NCBI GenBank assembly: GCA_016235825.1
Contig: JACRIL010000161.1
Span: 1 to 37,448, forward strand
From: Planctomycetota bacterium
Lineage (GTDB): Bacteria; Planctomycetota; Phycisphaerae; SM23-33
Direction of reading: 5' to 3'
Length of the DNA: 37,448 bases
In this document: piece by piece, positions 1 through 7,763 of the stretch
Position numbering within the stretch: the stretch's first letter is position 1
Layout of the letters: each line of letters begins with the position of its first letter
Notes under the pieces: model-generated
What the model saw: the letters and a program-made list of their open reading frames with translations, nothing else
Told to the model about the DNA's origin: nothing
The model's database searches: none
Made by a program: the position numbers and the translations under genes

Positions 1-104
1 GGGAAGCTGCACGCGACAAGGCTGAGAACAAGGTCGACTGGCAGTTCACCACAGAAGATGCACGGATTAAACTGAAAAGATTATATCCATCAATTTACGG
101 CTGA
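1..104 (+). CDS. IS630-family transposase, C-terminal fragment (cut by window start)
   Basis: Reading from base 3, an open frame of 33 residues runs to a TGA at 102-104. It contains DWQFTTEDARIKLKRLYPSI, the characteristic C-terminal end of IS630-type DDE transposases (winged-helix plus DDE; the end reads W-x-F-T-T-x-D-A-R-I-K-L-K-R-L-Y-P). Only the tail is in the window, so whether the element is intact cannot be judged. The DNA after the stop (105-220) has a weak hairpin around 115-140 but no terminal repeat I can define. Family assignment rests on memory of this conserved tail, not on an alignment. Confidence 0.75.
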   Translation, partial: EAARDKAENKVDWQFTTEDARIKLKRLYPSIYG

Positions 105-224
105 CAGAGCACTAGCTTGTTGCCCCTGTTAAGGCAAGCAAAACACCATTCTTGTTGGCGGGTATGTTCCTGCATTATAGCAGCCCGCTGCGGCAATAGG
201 CGCGTTTCAGGAAGATGATTTTTC

Positions 225-252
225 TTGGCAGCCGCCGCGGTTCGCGTATACT
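225..252 (+). promoter_or_regulatory. Sigma70-type promoter of the CsgG-like lipoprotein gene
   Basis: TTGGCA (225-230), a 16-bp spacer, then TATACT (247-252). Transcription would start near 259, giving a leader of about 35 nt that holds a GGAG Shine-Dalgarno before the ATG at 294. Confidence 0.6.
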
Positions 253-293
253 TCCATCGTTCAGGACAACCATAAACGCGACAGGAGAACGAA

Positions 294-1331
294 ATGAATT
301 TACGGGTTATTTCCGGCGTGCTGCTGGCCGGGGCGGTTCTGGCGGCCGGCGGATGCGAAAAAATGGCCAAGATTCCGATCACCCAGTACCCGGAGTTCTG
401 GGACGGCTCGATCAAGGTCATCGCTGTTACCAAATTCAGGAACAGCACCCGAGTGCCGGGCCTTGATGATGCCGTCTCCGACGCCCTTGCCGCCGGCCTG
501 GACCGCAACGGCACATACAAGGTCTATAACCGCGGCTATCTCAAGACCGTCGTCGACGAACGCGACATGATCGAGGCATATTCGGGCAATGCATCAAAGA
601 TGGTCGCCAAGCTCAAGGGCATGACCGACGTCCAGGCCATTCTCGTCGGCAATGTCGTCAACTGCTCCACCAGAACCACGAACACGCCCAAGAGGGAAAC
701 CTATCCGAACTATCAATACAATCCTTACACAAAGCAGATGGAGATCGCAGGGTACAGTGAGAGAGAATACGTTGTTACGCGCAACGAGGTCGTCTTCGAG
801 GTAACCGCCAGCCTTATCAGGATCGTGGATGGCCAGACGATCTACTCGACGCCCGGCGTCGTCGGATACACCAATACGGCCGAAGGCTCGCCGCCCCAGT
901 ACGACTGCGCCGCGCTGCTGGCCAACGCCAAGAATCTCACCATCGGCGCGCTGGTCAAGACCTTCGCCGTTACCAGCCAGGTAATCGAACTGGACATGAA
1001 CAAGTCATTCCGCACCGCCGTTGATTTTTACGACGGCGAATTCAAATACACGAACAGGCTCAAGGCCGCCGACAAGAAGAATTTCATCGTCGTAACCCTT
1101 CCGGAGAGCTGCGACCGCAACCGGTTCAGGATAACCGCCGTCCGCAAGGACGAGCGAAACGATCTGCTGACCATGAACATCGTGTGGTCGGCCAAAAAAG
1201 CCGGCTGCATGGGATATGAATTCAACCCGTCCAAGCTCGCCCAGGACGGCGGGGGGCCTGGAAAATACGTCTTCAAGTTCTACTCCGGCCAGACGCCGGT
1301 CATGACGCACGAGTTCGAGATACAACAGTAG
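294..1331 (+). CDS. Putative CsgG/FlgO-like outer-membrane lipoprotein
   Basis: The protein has 345 residues. The N-terminus is a lipoprotein-type signal peptide (residues 1-20, hydrophobic core VLLAGAVLAA, cysteine in AAGGC at 21), so it is probably secreted and lipid-anchored. Residues 39-120 follow the pattern of the CsgG/FlgO/LpoB fold: a strand with VIAVTKFRN, a helix rich in small residues (DDAVSDALAAGL), YKVYNRGYLKTVVDE, then VQAILVGNV. Residues 230-345 form a second region with no family I recognise. The start is supported by GGAG eight bases upstream and a good promoter. It stands alone, with an IS fragment upstream and hairpin repeats downstream. Proteins of this fold often help assemble or activate envelope machines; the specific partner here is unknown. 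Confidence 0.75.
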   Translation: MNLRVISGVLLAGAVLAAGGCEKMAKIPITQYPEFWDGSIKVIAVTKFRNSTRVPGLDDAVSDALAAGLDRNGTYKVYNRGYLKTVVDERDMIEAYSGNASKMVAKLKGMTDVQAILVGNVVNCSTRTTNTPKRETYPNYQYNPYTKQMEIAGYSEREYVVTRNEVVFEVTASLIRIVDGQTIYSTPGVVGYTNTAEGSPPQYDCAALLANAKNLTIGALVKTFAVTSQVIELDMNKSFRTAVDFYDGEFKYTNRLKAADKKNFIVVTLPESCDRNRFRITAVRKDERNDLLTMNIVWSAKKAGCMGYEFNPSKLAQDGGGPGKYVFKFYSGQTPVMTHEFEIQQ

Positions 1332-1345
1332 CGTCGGTGTCCGAT

Positions 1346-1500
1346 CCCCCGCTTGACAGCGGGGGCCTTATGAATGGTTCGCCGCCGGATTGTTTCTAAA
1401 GCCCCGCGTGTAAACGCGGGGACGCCTTTTGGGTTTTTTAGTGGTTAAAAATAACGCATGTCCCCCTGCTGGCGCAGGGGGCTTTATGAATGGCTCGTCG
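1346..1500. repeat. Paired-hairpin palindromic repeats (family A), three hairpins
   Basis: Three hairpins, each with an 8-bp stem and 4-nt loop, lie at 1346-1365, 1402-1421 and 1462-1481. The first and third are followed by the conserved flank CTTATGAATGGYTCGYCG. The same family occurs at 8515-8570 (opposite orientation) and 30216-30426. The element lies between two same-strand genes and runs almost to the start of the phosphatase gene. Confidence 0.85.
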
Positions 1501-1522
1501 AAGGCGGAGTCAATTGTCAAAA

Positions 1523-2158
1523 ATGACAACTGCCGCGAAAAAATGGCTGAAGATTATCGCCGTCCTGCTGGTCGTGTCGGTCGGCGCGACGGTCGTGTAT
1601 TTCAAGCTGACCGGCCTCCAGATCGGCCGGCTTCTGACGGCTCAGACCGCTCCTTCGGCCGCGTCCCGCCCGGCCGACTGGGCCGCTTCCATGCCCGCTG
1701 CGCCGGGATTGAGCAACTTCTTCAAGGTCAGCGGCGACCTCTATCGCGGCGCCCAGCCGGAAAAGGCGGGCTTTGGCGAGATCAAAAAACTCGGCGTCAA
1801 AACCATAATCAATCTCAGACAGTTGCACTCGGACGAAAAGCTCCTGGCCGGCCTGGGCCTTTCTTACGTGGAAATTTCCTCCAATGCCGCGACCGTCAGC
1901 GACGACGAGGTCGTCGAGTTCCTCAAGGCCGTCTCCGACCGCGCCAAAGGGCCTTTCTTCGTCCACTGCGAGCACGGCTCGGACCGCACGGGCACGATGT
2001 GTGCCGCCTACCGCGTCGTCGTCCAGGGCTGGGACAGGCAGAAGGCCGCGCGGGAAATGACCGAGGGCGGCTACGGCTTCCACGAGGGTTTCCAGAACCT
2101 CGTCAAATACATCCTCAACCTCGACTCCGGCAAAATCAAATCAAAGGCGGGGATGTAA
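1523..2158 (+). CDS. Membrane-anchored dual-specificity/tyrosine phosphatase-like protein
   Basis: The protein has 211 residues. A transmembrane anchor spans about residues 9-27 (WLKIIAVLLVVSVGATVVYF), so the enzyme domain should lie outside the inner membrane. The domain carries the cysteine-phosphatase P-loop HCEHGSDRTGT (nucleophile Cys149, Arg155: C-X5-R), preceded by LYRGAQPEKAGFGEIKKLGV and TIINLR, the usual entry to plant/fungal-type atypical dual-specificity phosphatases. An Asp general acid is probably in the loop near SDDE (about residue 127). I chose the ATG at 1523 over 1490 because the extra 11 residues (MARRRRSQLSK) are translated repeat DNA. Substrate unknown; phosphoprotein, phosphoinositide or polyphosphate are all possible. 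Confidence 0.8.
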   Translation: MTTAAKKWLKIIAVLLVVSVGATVVYFKLTGLQIGRLLTAQTAPSAASRPADWAASMPAAPGLSNFFKVSGDLYRGAQPEKAGFGEIKKLGVKTIINLRQLHSDEKLLAGLGLSYVEISSNAATVSDDEVVEFLKAVSDRAKGPFFVHCEHGSDRTGTMCAAYRVVVQGWDRQKAAREMTEGGYGFHEGFQNLVKYILNLDSGKIKSKAGM

Positions 2159-2320
2159 GCAAAGAGGTTCTCATCCCAAAAACGTGGTGAATGCGATGGT
2201 CGTTTTGCCGCATAACGGCATTGTTAACAGTGCGTTCAGGCATCAGCAGGAACAGGCGATATTGGATCAGTTGTGGAAGATCGCGTTGGAGTGCAAGCTA
2301 TTTTCCGAGACAAAACTTTT

Positions 2321-2822
2321 CAGCACCATAGGTGCGGAATATTTGCAGCCCAGGGTGAAGCGGAATCCGCGGCAGCGGATGGAGCGAAACCCTGGGAACA
2401 GGTCGTCATTCATCAATTTTTTTTCGATCCCGCCGCAGGCGGAATTGGCGGGATATCATAATGCCCCGACCGGGGATTTTGGGCGAGTCATTTATCTGCT
2501 TCGGACAGGGCCAGGAGAGGATGAACCTGGCCGCGCGTGCCGCCGATGAAAATATTCTGCCGCGTTTATTTTTATCTGTTCCCTTCCGCGGCAGACTGTA
2601 GGGGGAGATATCTGTATTTTCCCCGATACAGTCGGAAGGACTTGCCTAAAAATATTGGCCGGGGCGGTCCGGCATTCCGGCACGTCTGCCGTGGCGCGAG
2701 CGAACGTTGGAAACTTTTTAAATTGCGCCTTTTCCCAGGGTTCCGCTTCGACCGCCTTCGCTGACGCTTCGGCGGGCTTCGCTGCACCCTGGGCTACAAA
2801 TATTTCGCACCTGACGGTGCTG
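2321..2822. repeat. Long imperfect inverted repeat in a 900-bp gene-free stretch
   Basis: 2159-3058 has no gene I can support. It contains two divergent-facing copies of one repeat: left arm 2321-2400 and right arm about 2730-2822. Both copies share (in the left orientation) AGGTGCGRAATATTTG, then AGCCCAGGGTG, a variable GC-rich hairpin, then AACCCTGGGAA. The inner hairpin differs between copies (GAATCCGCGGCAGCGGATGG on the left; a longer CTTCG-rich palindrome on the right). The CCCAGGG...CCCTGGG core is itself palindromic. Short ORFs here are chance readings of the repeat. Confidence 0.7.
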
Positions 2823-3058
2823 GAAATATGTTTTTATCGGTCGCGGCGCGAATGGAAATTCGGGAGTCAGGAAAGATGACATTCCAGGGATTTGTTCGGA
2901 CGGCCTCGCCGTCGGGCTAACCGGACAGGCAACCGGATGGAATTGCCAGGCGCAACACCCGCACTATGCCTACCCACGTTTTGGGGAGGTGAAGCAAATT
3001 TGAAAGGCCGATTAACTGAAAATAGCGGTGATCGGCAAAAGTTGTGTTGCTCGCATCC

Positions 3059-4432
3059 TTACCCGATGTTTTTTTCTGCCATGTCCGTCAACGATTTGAC
3101 GATTTCGTCGGCCCGCGCGGGTTCTTTTGCCTCGGCGAAGATTCGGATGATGGGTTCGGTGTTTGAGGCCCGGACGTTGAACCAGCAGTCGCTCAGGTCG
3201 ATTCGCAGGCCGTCCCGCTCGTCGATTTTGGCGTCGGATCGGCCGGCGTAGCTGTCGCGGATCGCCCGAATGACCTTGCCGGCGGAATCCTGCGGGCAGG
3301 GGAGCTTGCCCTTGACCAGATGATATTTCGGCAGGGCGTCTGCCAGTTCGCTGAGTTTTTTGCCGGTCTGGGCCATGTGCTGGAGGATGTATGCGATGCC
3401 GACCAGGCTGTTGCGGACCGGCACGACCCGCGGCTCGATCACCCCGCCGTTGCCCTCGCCGCCGAAGATGCACCCCTCCCGCGTCATCAGTTCGACGACG
3501 TTCGCCTCGCCGGTCGGCGCCCGCAGCACCTGACAGCCTGCCGCCGCCGCGATGTCGTCAATCATCCGCGACGTGGAAAGGTTGGTCGCCAGCTTGCCCT
3601 TGCGTCTGCTGAGCACCCACGCGGCGCAGAGCGCAAGCGTGCATTCCTCGCCGATGTATCTTCCCTTTTCGTCCACGACGGCAAGCCGGTCGGCGTCGGG
3701 ATCCTGGGCGAAGCCGACGTGCGCCTTATGCTTCAAAACGGTCTGGCAGAGCTGCGTGAGGTTCTTTTCCGCCGGCTCGGGTTCGTGCGCGAACAGGCCG
3801 GTCGGCTCGCCGTTGATGTGCGCAACCTCGCAGCCGAGCTGTCCCAGCAGCATCGGCGTAACGACGCAGCCGGCCCCGTTGATGCTGTCCAGCACGACCT
3901 TGAACCGCCGGGAACTGATCCCCAGCAGGTCGATGGTCTTGCAGACCGCGTCGATGTGATTGCCGTGCGTGCGGCTCTCGGCCGATTCGCGCCCGACGGC
4001 GGTCGGATTGGCCTGAAAATATTTGCCCGACTCCCAGAGTTCCTTCAGTTCCGTCGCCTGGCCGGCTGGCAAGCCCGCGCCGCTGGATTGCAAAAACTTG
4101 ATGCCGTTGTATTGCTGCGGGTTGTGCGAGGCCGTGATGACGACCCCGCCGTCGGCCTTGAGCAGCCGCGCCATGAAGGCCGCGCCCGGCGTGGTTACTA
4201 TTCCCAGGTCAACGACGTCCACGCCCGCAGCCATCAGGCCCGATGCCACCGACGAGCGGATCATCTGCCCGCTGGGGCGCGTATCGCGAGCCGTAACTAC
4301 TTTTTTGCCCGACCCCAGCATCGTGCCGAAGGCTTGGCCGAACCTGCATCCCGTCCGCGGCGACAGGCCGTCATCGGCCCCGATCACCCCGCGAACGCCG
4401 GACACGCTTACTATCAGATTTTCACTGCCCAT
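3059..4432 (-). CDS. glmM: Phosphoglucosamine mutase / phosphomannomutase family enzyme
   Basis: An alpha-D-phosphohexomutase of 457 residues, a normal length. It interconverts 1- and 6-phosphosugars through a phosphoserine. All four signature sites are present: catalytic TASHNP (Ser102), Mg-binding DPDADR (residues 244-249), sugar-binding GEGNGG (325-330), and phosphate-binding RASNTEP (421-427). The N-terminus SENLIVSVSGVRGVIG matches the GlmM/ManB group. GlmM (peptidoglycan and LPS precursor supply) is the likeliest role, but phosphomannomutase cannot be excluded by eye. I chose the ATG at 4432 because a strong promoter has its -10 box at 4440-4445, so the upstream in-frame ATGs at 4441 and 4483 could not be on that transcript. 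There is no Shine-Dalgarno; the mRNA looks leaderless. Confidence 0.85.
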   Translation of the reverse strand: MGSENLIVSVSGVRGVIGADDGLSPRTGCRFGQAFGTMLGSGKKVVTARDTRPSGQMIRSSVASGLMAAGVDVVDLGIVTTPGAAFMARLLKADGGVVITASHNPQQYNGIKFLQSSGAGLPAGQATELKELWESGKYFQANPTAVGRESAESRTHGNHIDAVCKTIDLLGISSRRFKVVLDSINGAGCVVTPMLLGQLGCEVAHINGEPTGLFAHEPEPAEKNLTQLCQTVLKHKAHVGFAQDPDADRLAVVDEKGRYIGEECTLALCAAWVLSRRKGKLATNLSTSRMIDDIAAAAGCQVLRAPTGEANVVELMTREGCIFGGEGNGGVIEPRVVPVRNSLVGIAYILQHMAQTGKKLSELADALPKYHLVKGKLPCPQDSAGKVIRAIRDSYAGRSDAKIDERDGLRIDLSDCWFNVRASNTEPIIRIFAEAKEPARADEIVKSLTDMAEKNIG

Positions 4433-4439
4433 GAGTCGC

Positions 4440-4468
4440 ATTATCCGAAAAAAAATACTTTTTAGCAA
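4440..4468 (-). promoter_or_regulatory. Promoter of the phosphohexomutase gene (leaderless type)
   Basis: On the minus strand: TTGCTA (4468-4463), 17-bp spacer, GATAAT (4445-4440). Only seven bases separate the -10 box from the ATG at 4432, so transcription should start at or next to the start codon. Confidence 0.55.
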
Positions 4469-4537
4469 GGCGGCAGAAAGCACCTGGATGGGCTTATTTA
4501 TATATGTGGCATTTCCCCGCGAAATCCGGCAATTGTC

Positions 4538-4568
4538 TTGACAATGCCGTATCTTCTTGTCTTATAAT
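4538..4568 (+). promoter_or_regulatory. Candidate promoter for the PEP-CTERM gene
   Basis: TTGACA (4538-4543) and TATAAT (4563-4568) both match consensus, but the spacer is 19 bp, which is long. A second TATAAT at 4717-4722 lacks a good -35 box. The leader to 4813 would be about 240 nt or 85 nt respectively. The remaining bases of this 380-bp intergenic stretch hold nothing else I can name. Confidence 0.4.
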
Positions 4569-4812
4569 CACTAACATTATATGGCCGGCTGATAATGGCC
4601 CGAGGGCGGCGATAGATGCGATTTGGGCGAAAAGCGGAAAACTCGTATAAAACGGAAATGGTTATGAAATCTGGAGTTAAGTTTTTGCCCGCTCTTCTTT
4701 TTTGCCTTTTGGCCGATATAATAGTATAGAGTAGGTGTGCATGGCATATCGAGTATCCGTAGGCCGGCGGTTGAGGTCTATGCAGACGATCCGCCGGCGA
4801 GGAGAAATGTAT

Positions 4813-6753
4813 ATGAAAAATGGGATGTCAAAACTTGTCTGCCTCTTGGGCGTGGCTCTGGCGGCCGGGCCGGCGATGGGCGCGGTCATCACATATGACG
4901 GCGACCAGGCCACCGGCAACTGGAGCCTGAACGGCAACTGGGTGGGTGGCGCTGCGCCCGTCAACAACGACGACTTGGTCTTTGCAGGCGTGGCCAATCC
5001 GCTCCGGACCACGGCCAGCAACAACATACTCAATCTAACCATTCGTTCCATCACGTTCAACACCACTCTGACCAGTAACATGACGCTCAGCGGCAACGCG
5101 ATCCGCCTGACCACCGGCATCAACAACCAGAATACGACCAACACGATGTCGATGAGCCTGGGCCTGACGCTCACCGGCGCACAGACCTTCAGCAACGCCG
5201 GGACGCTGAATATCAGCAGCACGGTGGCAAACGGCGGCAACAACCTGACGGTCAACGGCGCCGGCACGACTACCATGAGCGGCGTCATCAGCGGGACCGG
5301 CCAATTGATTTATAGCGGCACTGGCGTTCTGAACCTCAACGCGACCAATACCTACACCGGCCAGACGCTCATCAATACCGGCACGGTGCAGCTTGGCAGC
5401 AACACCGGCCTGGGCAGCACGGCCGGCTCAACGATCATCGCCAGCGGCGCGACGCTGAACGTCAATAACAGGACCGTAGGGGCCGAGCCGATCAGCGTCA
5501 GCGGCACGGGCGTCGGCGGGCTGGGCGCGATCGTCAACAACGCCGTTGGCACCGGCACGCTGGGCGGGCCGATCACCATGACCGGCGCGACCACCTACGG
5601 CGGCACGGGCAACCTGACGCTCAGCGGCGTCATCAGCGGGGCCTTCCCGGTTACCAAGACCGGCGCGGGCATACTCACGCTGGGCAACGCGGGCAATACC
5701 TTTACCGGCAACATCCTTATCAACCAGGGAACCGTCGCGGTCAGCACCGACACCAGGCTTGGCAACGCCGCGAACGACGTCATCTTCGGGGCCTCGGGCG
5801 CGGGGACGTTGCAGACGACCGCCAATATGACGCTTGGCGCCGGCAGGGTACTCGATTTTTCCGGCGGGGCGGGCAATCTTTCGGTTAATACCGGCACCAC
5901 GCTGACGCTCGGCACGGCCGGGCAGCTCACTGGCGGCAACGCCCTTTCGCTGGCCGGGCCTGGCACGGTCCGGCTGTCTGTGGCCAACAACGCCTACAGC
6001 GGCGCCGTGAACGTCAACGCCGGCACGCTGCGGATGGACAACGCCAACTCGCTCGGCAGCGCGAGCAAAGGGCTGATAACGGTCAACAACACCGGCCGGC
6101 TTCAGCTTGCAGGCGCAGCGGCCACCAATTTCGGAAACGCGGCGGTCGTCAACTCCGGCGGCGTCATAACAGGCACCGGCAGGATCGGGGCGCTTACGAT
6201 CAACACCGGAGGCACGCTCAATCCGGGCGCTCTGGGCACTACCACTCCGTTCTACCAGGTCGGTGCGATGGGCGCGGGCAACACCGTCTTCAGCGGGGCC
6301 GGCAACTACAACTGGCAGATTTACAACGCCACGGGCGCAGCCGGCGTCGGGTACGACGTGCTCAACGTAACCGGCACGCTGGACGTCTCGGCCGCCAGCG
6401 CCTTCAAGATCAATGCGTGGTCGATGAGCAGCGCCACGGTCAGCGGCAACGCCATAAACTTCAACAACGCCAGCAACTACACCTGGACGCTGGTTACGAC
6501 CACCGGCGGGATCGTCGGCTTCGACCCGTCCCTGTTCCAGTTGTACCTGTCGCCCAACAACGGCACGGCGGGCTTCACCAACGCGCTGGGGCCAAGCTCG
6601 TACTTCCAGCTTGCGGTCTCCGGCACGAACCTGGTGCTAAACTACATCGCCGTGCCCGAACCGAGCACGCTGCTGCTGCTGGGCCTTGGCGCAATAGCCA
6701 TGATCGTCGTAACCGTTCGGCGGCGCAGGGTGCTCGCGAAAGTCAGAATTTAA
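4813..6753 (+). CDS. Secreted autotransporter-type beta-strand repeat protein with PEP-CTERM tail
   Basis: The protein has 646 residues. A signal peptide (MKNGMSKLVCLLGVALAAGPAMGA) is followed by a long Gly/Thr/Asn/Ser-rich beta-helix made of autotransporter-associated beta-strand repeats. Examples are GQLIYSGTGVLNLNATNTYT with GQTLINTGTVQLG, and VTKTGAGILTLGNAGNTFTG with NILINQGTVAVS. The C-terminus is a textbook PEP-CTERM sorting signal: VPEPSTLLLLGLGAIAMIVV plus the basic tail RRRR. Proteins of this kind are exported and processed by an exosortase; no exosortase gene is in the window. ATG 4813 is preferred over 4807 because GAGGAG lies eight bases before 4813 but only two before 4807. Likely role: surface or matrix structure; substrate unknown. 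Confidence 0.9.
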   Translation: MKNGMSKLVCLLGVALAAGPAMGAVITYDGDQATGNWSLNGNWVGGAAPVNNDDLVFAGVANPLRTTASNNILNLTIRSITFNTTLTSNMTLSGNAIRLTTGINNQNTTNTMSMSLGLTLTGAQTFSNAGTLNISSTVANGGNNLTVNGAGTTTMSGVISGTGQLIYSGTGVLNLNATNTYTGQTLINTGTVQLGSNTGLGSTAGSTIIASGATLNVNNRTVGAEPISVSGTGVGGLGAIVNNAVGTGTLGGPITMTGATTYGGTGNLTLSGVISGAFPVTKTGAGILTLGNAGNTFTGNILINQGTVAVSTDTRLGNAANDVIFGASGAGTLQTTANMTLGAGRVLDFSGGAGNLSVNTGTTLTLGTAGQLTGGNALSLAGPGTVRLSVANNAYSGAVNVNAGTLRMDNANSLGSASKGLITVNNTGRLQLAGAAATNFGNAAVVNSGGVITGTGRIGALTINTGGTLNPGALGTTTPFYQVGAMGAGNTVFSGAGNYNWQIYNATGAAGVGYDVLNVTGTLDVSAASAFKINAWSMSSATVSGNAINFNNASNYTWTLVTTTGGIVGFDPSLFQLYLSPNNGTAGFTNALGPSSYFQLAVSGTNLVLNYIAVPEPSTLLLLGLGAIAMIVVTVRRRRVLAKVRI

Positions 6754-6784
6754 GCGGCTTCGGCTTTTAGGCGAAACACAAAGA

Positions 6785-6821
6785 CGGGCGGCCCGGAGGG
6801 CGGAACCGCCCGCTTTTGTTT
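6785..6821 (+). terminator. Rho-independent-like terminator after the PEP-CTERM gene
   Basis: CGGGCGG (6785-6791) pairs with CCGCCCG (6806-6812), followed by CTTTTGTTT. A competing 6-bp stem GGGCGG/CCGCCC (6798-6811) is nested inside. The position, 32 bases past the stop, fits termination. Confidence 0.6.
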
Positions 6822-7073
6822 AACAGCCAATCTTGGAGCATGGGGTTGTTTTTACAGCCATCTGATGCCGCCGACTCGTCCTACTGCTTGGGCAGCATGT
6901 CTTCCGCGAAGCTGGAAGCTTTCGCGTAACCCAAATATCTCGAATCGGACAGCCCCGGCTTGTTAGCCCGATAGGCGTTTGCAAATAGCCCCCGAAAATC
7001 AGCTACATTCCGCCGTAATCCTTGACAACTGGGAAACTGCCTTTGCATCCCGCTTTTGTTTAACAGCCAATCT
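6809..7073. repeat. Two 25-bp direct repeats exactly 240 bp apart
   Basis: The 25 bases at 6809-6833 (CCCGCTTTTGTTTAACAG...) recur exactly at 7049-7073. The first copy overlaps the PEP-CTERM terminator tail; the second abuts the EF-P promoter. The 429-bp gap 6754-7182 otherwise holds a near-perfect hairpin at 6906-6927 (CGCGAAGCT/AGCTTTCGCG) and no gene I can support. Confidence 0.85.
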
Positions 7074-7077
7074 CCAC

Positions 7078-7105
7078 TTGCGGACGCCTCGCGTTCGGAT
7101 AGAAT
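7078..7105 (+). promoter_or_regulatory. Promoter of the elongation factor P gene
   Basis: TTGCGG (7078-7083), 16-bp spacer, TAGAAT (7100-7105). The leader of about 70 nt carries a GAGGAAG ribosome binding site at 7168-7174. Confidence 0.5.
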
Positions 7106-7182
7106 CTACACCCCCGCCGGACCGGAAGTGCCGGTTGCCGGCGTCAGGGAGCTCGCTGTCGGATTTTGAGGAAGATTTGCAT

Positions 7183-7743
7183 ATGGCGATAAAGGCGATA
7201 GATCTGCGTCGCGGGATGGCCGTCAATTTCAAGGACGGGCTGTGGATATGCGTGGAGAACCAGAAGGTGGCCAAGGGCAACTGGCGCAGTTATCAGGTCA
7301 TCCAGCTCAAGAACATCAAGACGGGGCAACTCATCGAGGACCGGTTCCGGACGGATGAGAACTTCGAGGAGGCCTTCCTGGAGCGCAAGCCGATGGAATA
7401 CCTCTATTCGGATTCCAGCGGGCACGTGGTCATGGACGCCGACAGTTATGAACAGGTAACGATTCCGGTGGAGCTGATAGGCGACATGAAGGTGTATCTG
7501 ACGCCTAATCTGCCTCTGCTTGTCGGCAGCGTGGACGGCAAGCCGCTGACAGTCGAACTGCCCAACACGGTCGAACTGAAAGTGATCGACACGCCGCCGC
7601 AGGTGAAGTCGGCCACGGCCACCAACGTCATGAAAGAGGCCCTGTGCGAGGGCGGGGCGAAAGTGAAGGTTCCGGCCTTCATAGAGATCGGGACCGTGCT
7701 GAAGGTTGATACACGCACGGGCGAGTATCTCAGCCGGGCCTGA
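7183..7743 (+). CDS. efp: Elongation factor P
   Basis: The protein has 186 residues, normal for EF-P, which relieves ribosomes stalled at polyproline. The N-terminal KOW-like domain (residues 1-65), OB domain (66-125) and C-terminal OB domain (130-186, with VKVPAFIEIGTVLKVDTRTG and the ending EYLSRA) are all recognisable. The tip of the first domain reads KVAKGNWRSY, so Lys31 is the best candidate for the modified residue equivalent to Lys34 of E. coli. The loop appears about two residues longer than in E. coli EF-P and lacks the PGKG form. No modification enzymes (EpmA/EpmB, EarP) are nearby. The ATG at 7183 is set by GAGGAAG nine bases upstream; the ORF extends further upstream but that part has no EF-P similarity. 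KdsB follows 20 bases later. Confidence 0.95.
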   Translation: MAIKAIDLRRGMAVNFKDGLWICVENQKVAKGNWRSYQVIQLKNIKTGQLIEDRFRTDENFEEAFLERKPMEYLYSDSSGHVVMDADSYEQVTIPVELIGDMKVYLTPNLPLLVGSVDGKPLTVELPNTVELKVIDTPPQVKSATATNVMKEALCEGGAKVKVPAFIEIGTVLKVDTRTGEYLSRA

Positions 7744-7763
7744 CGCCGGAAGACAGGCTCAAA

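Noticed and set aside
2184..2549. 121-codon frame with a stretch (VNAMVVLPHNGIVN) faintly like the Y1-transposase VMPNHxH motif
   Set aside because: The HxH pair is absent and the rest is translated repeat DNA; too weak to call a RAYT remnant.
3320..4465. Long plus-strand open frame of 381 codons opposite the phosphohexomutase
   Set aside because: It is antisense to a gene with all catalytic motifs; its sequence is rich in Arg/Ala/Gly/His with no motif, as expected of a shadow frame in GC-rich DNA.
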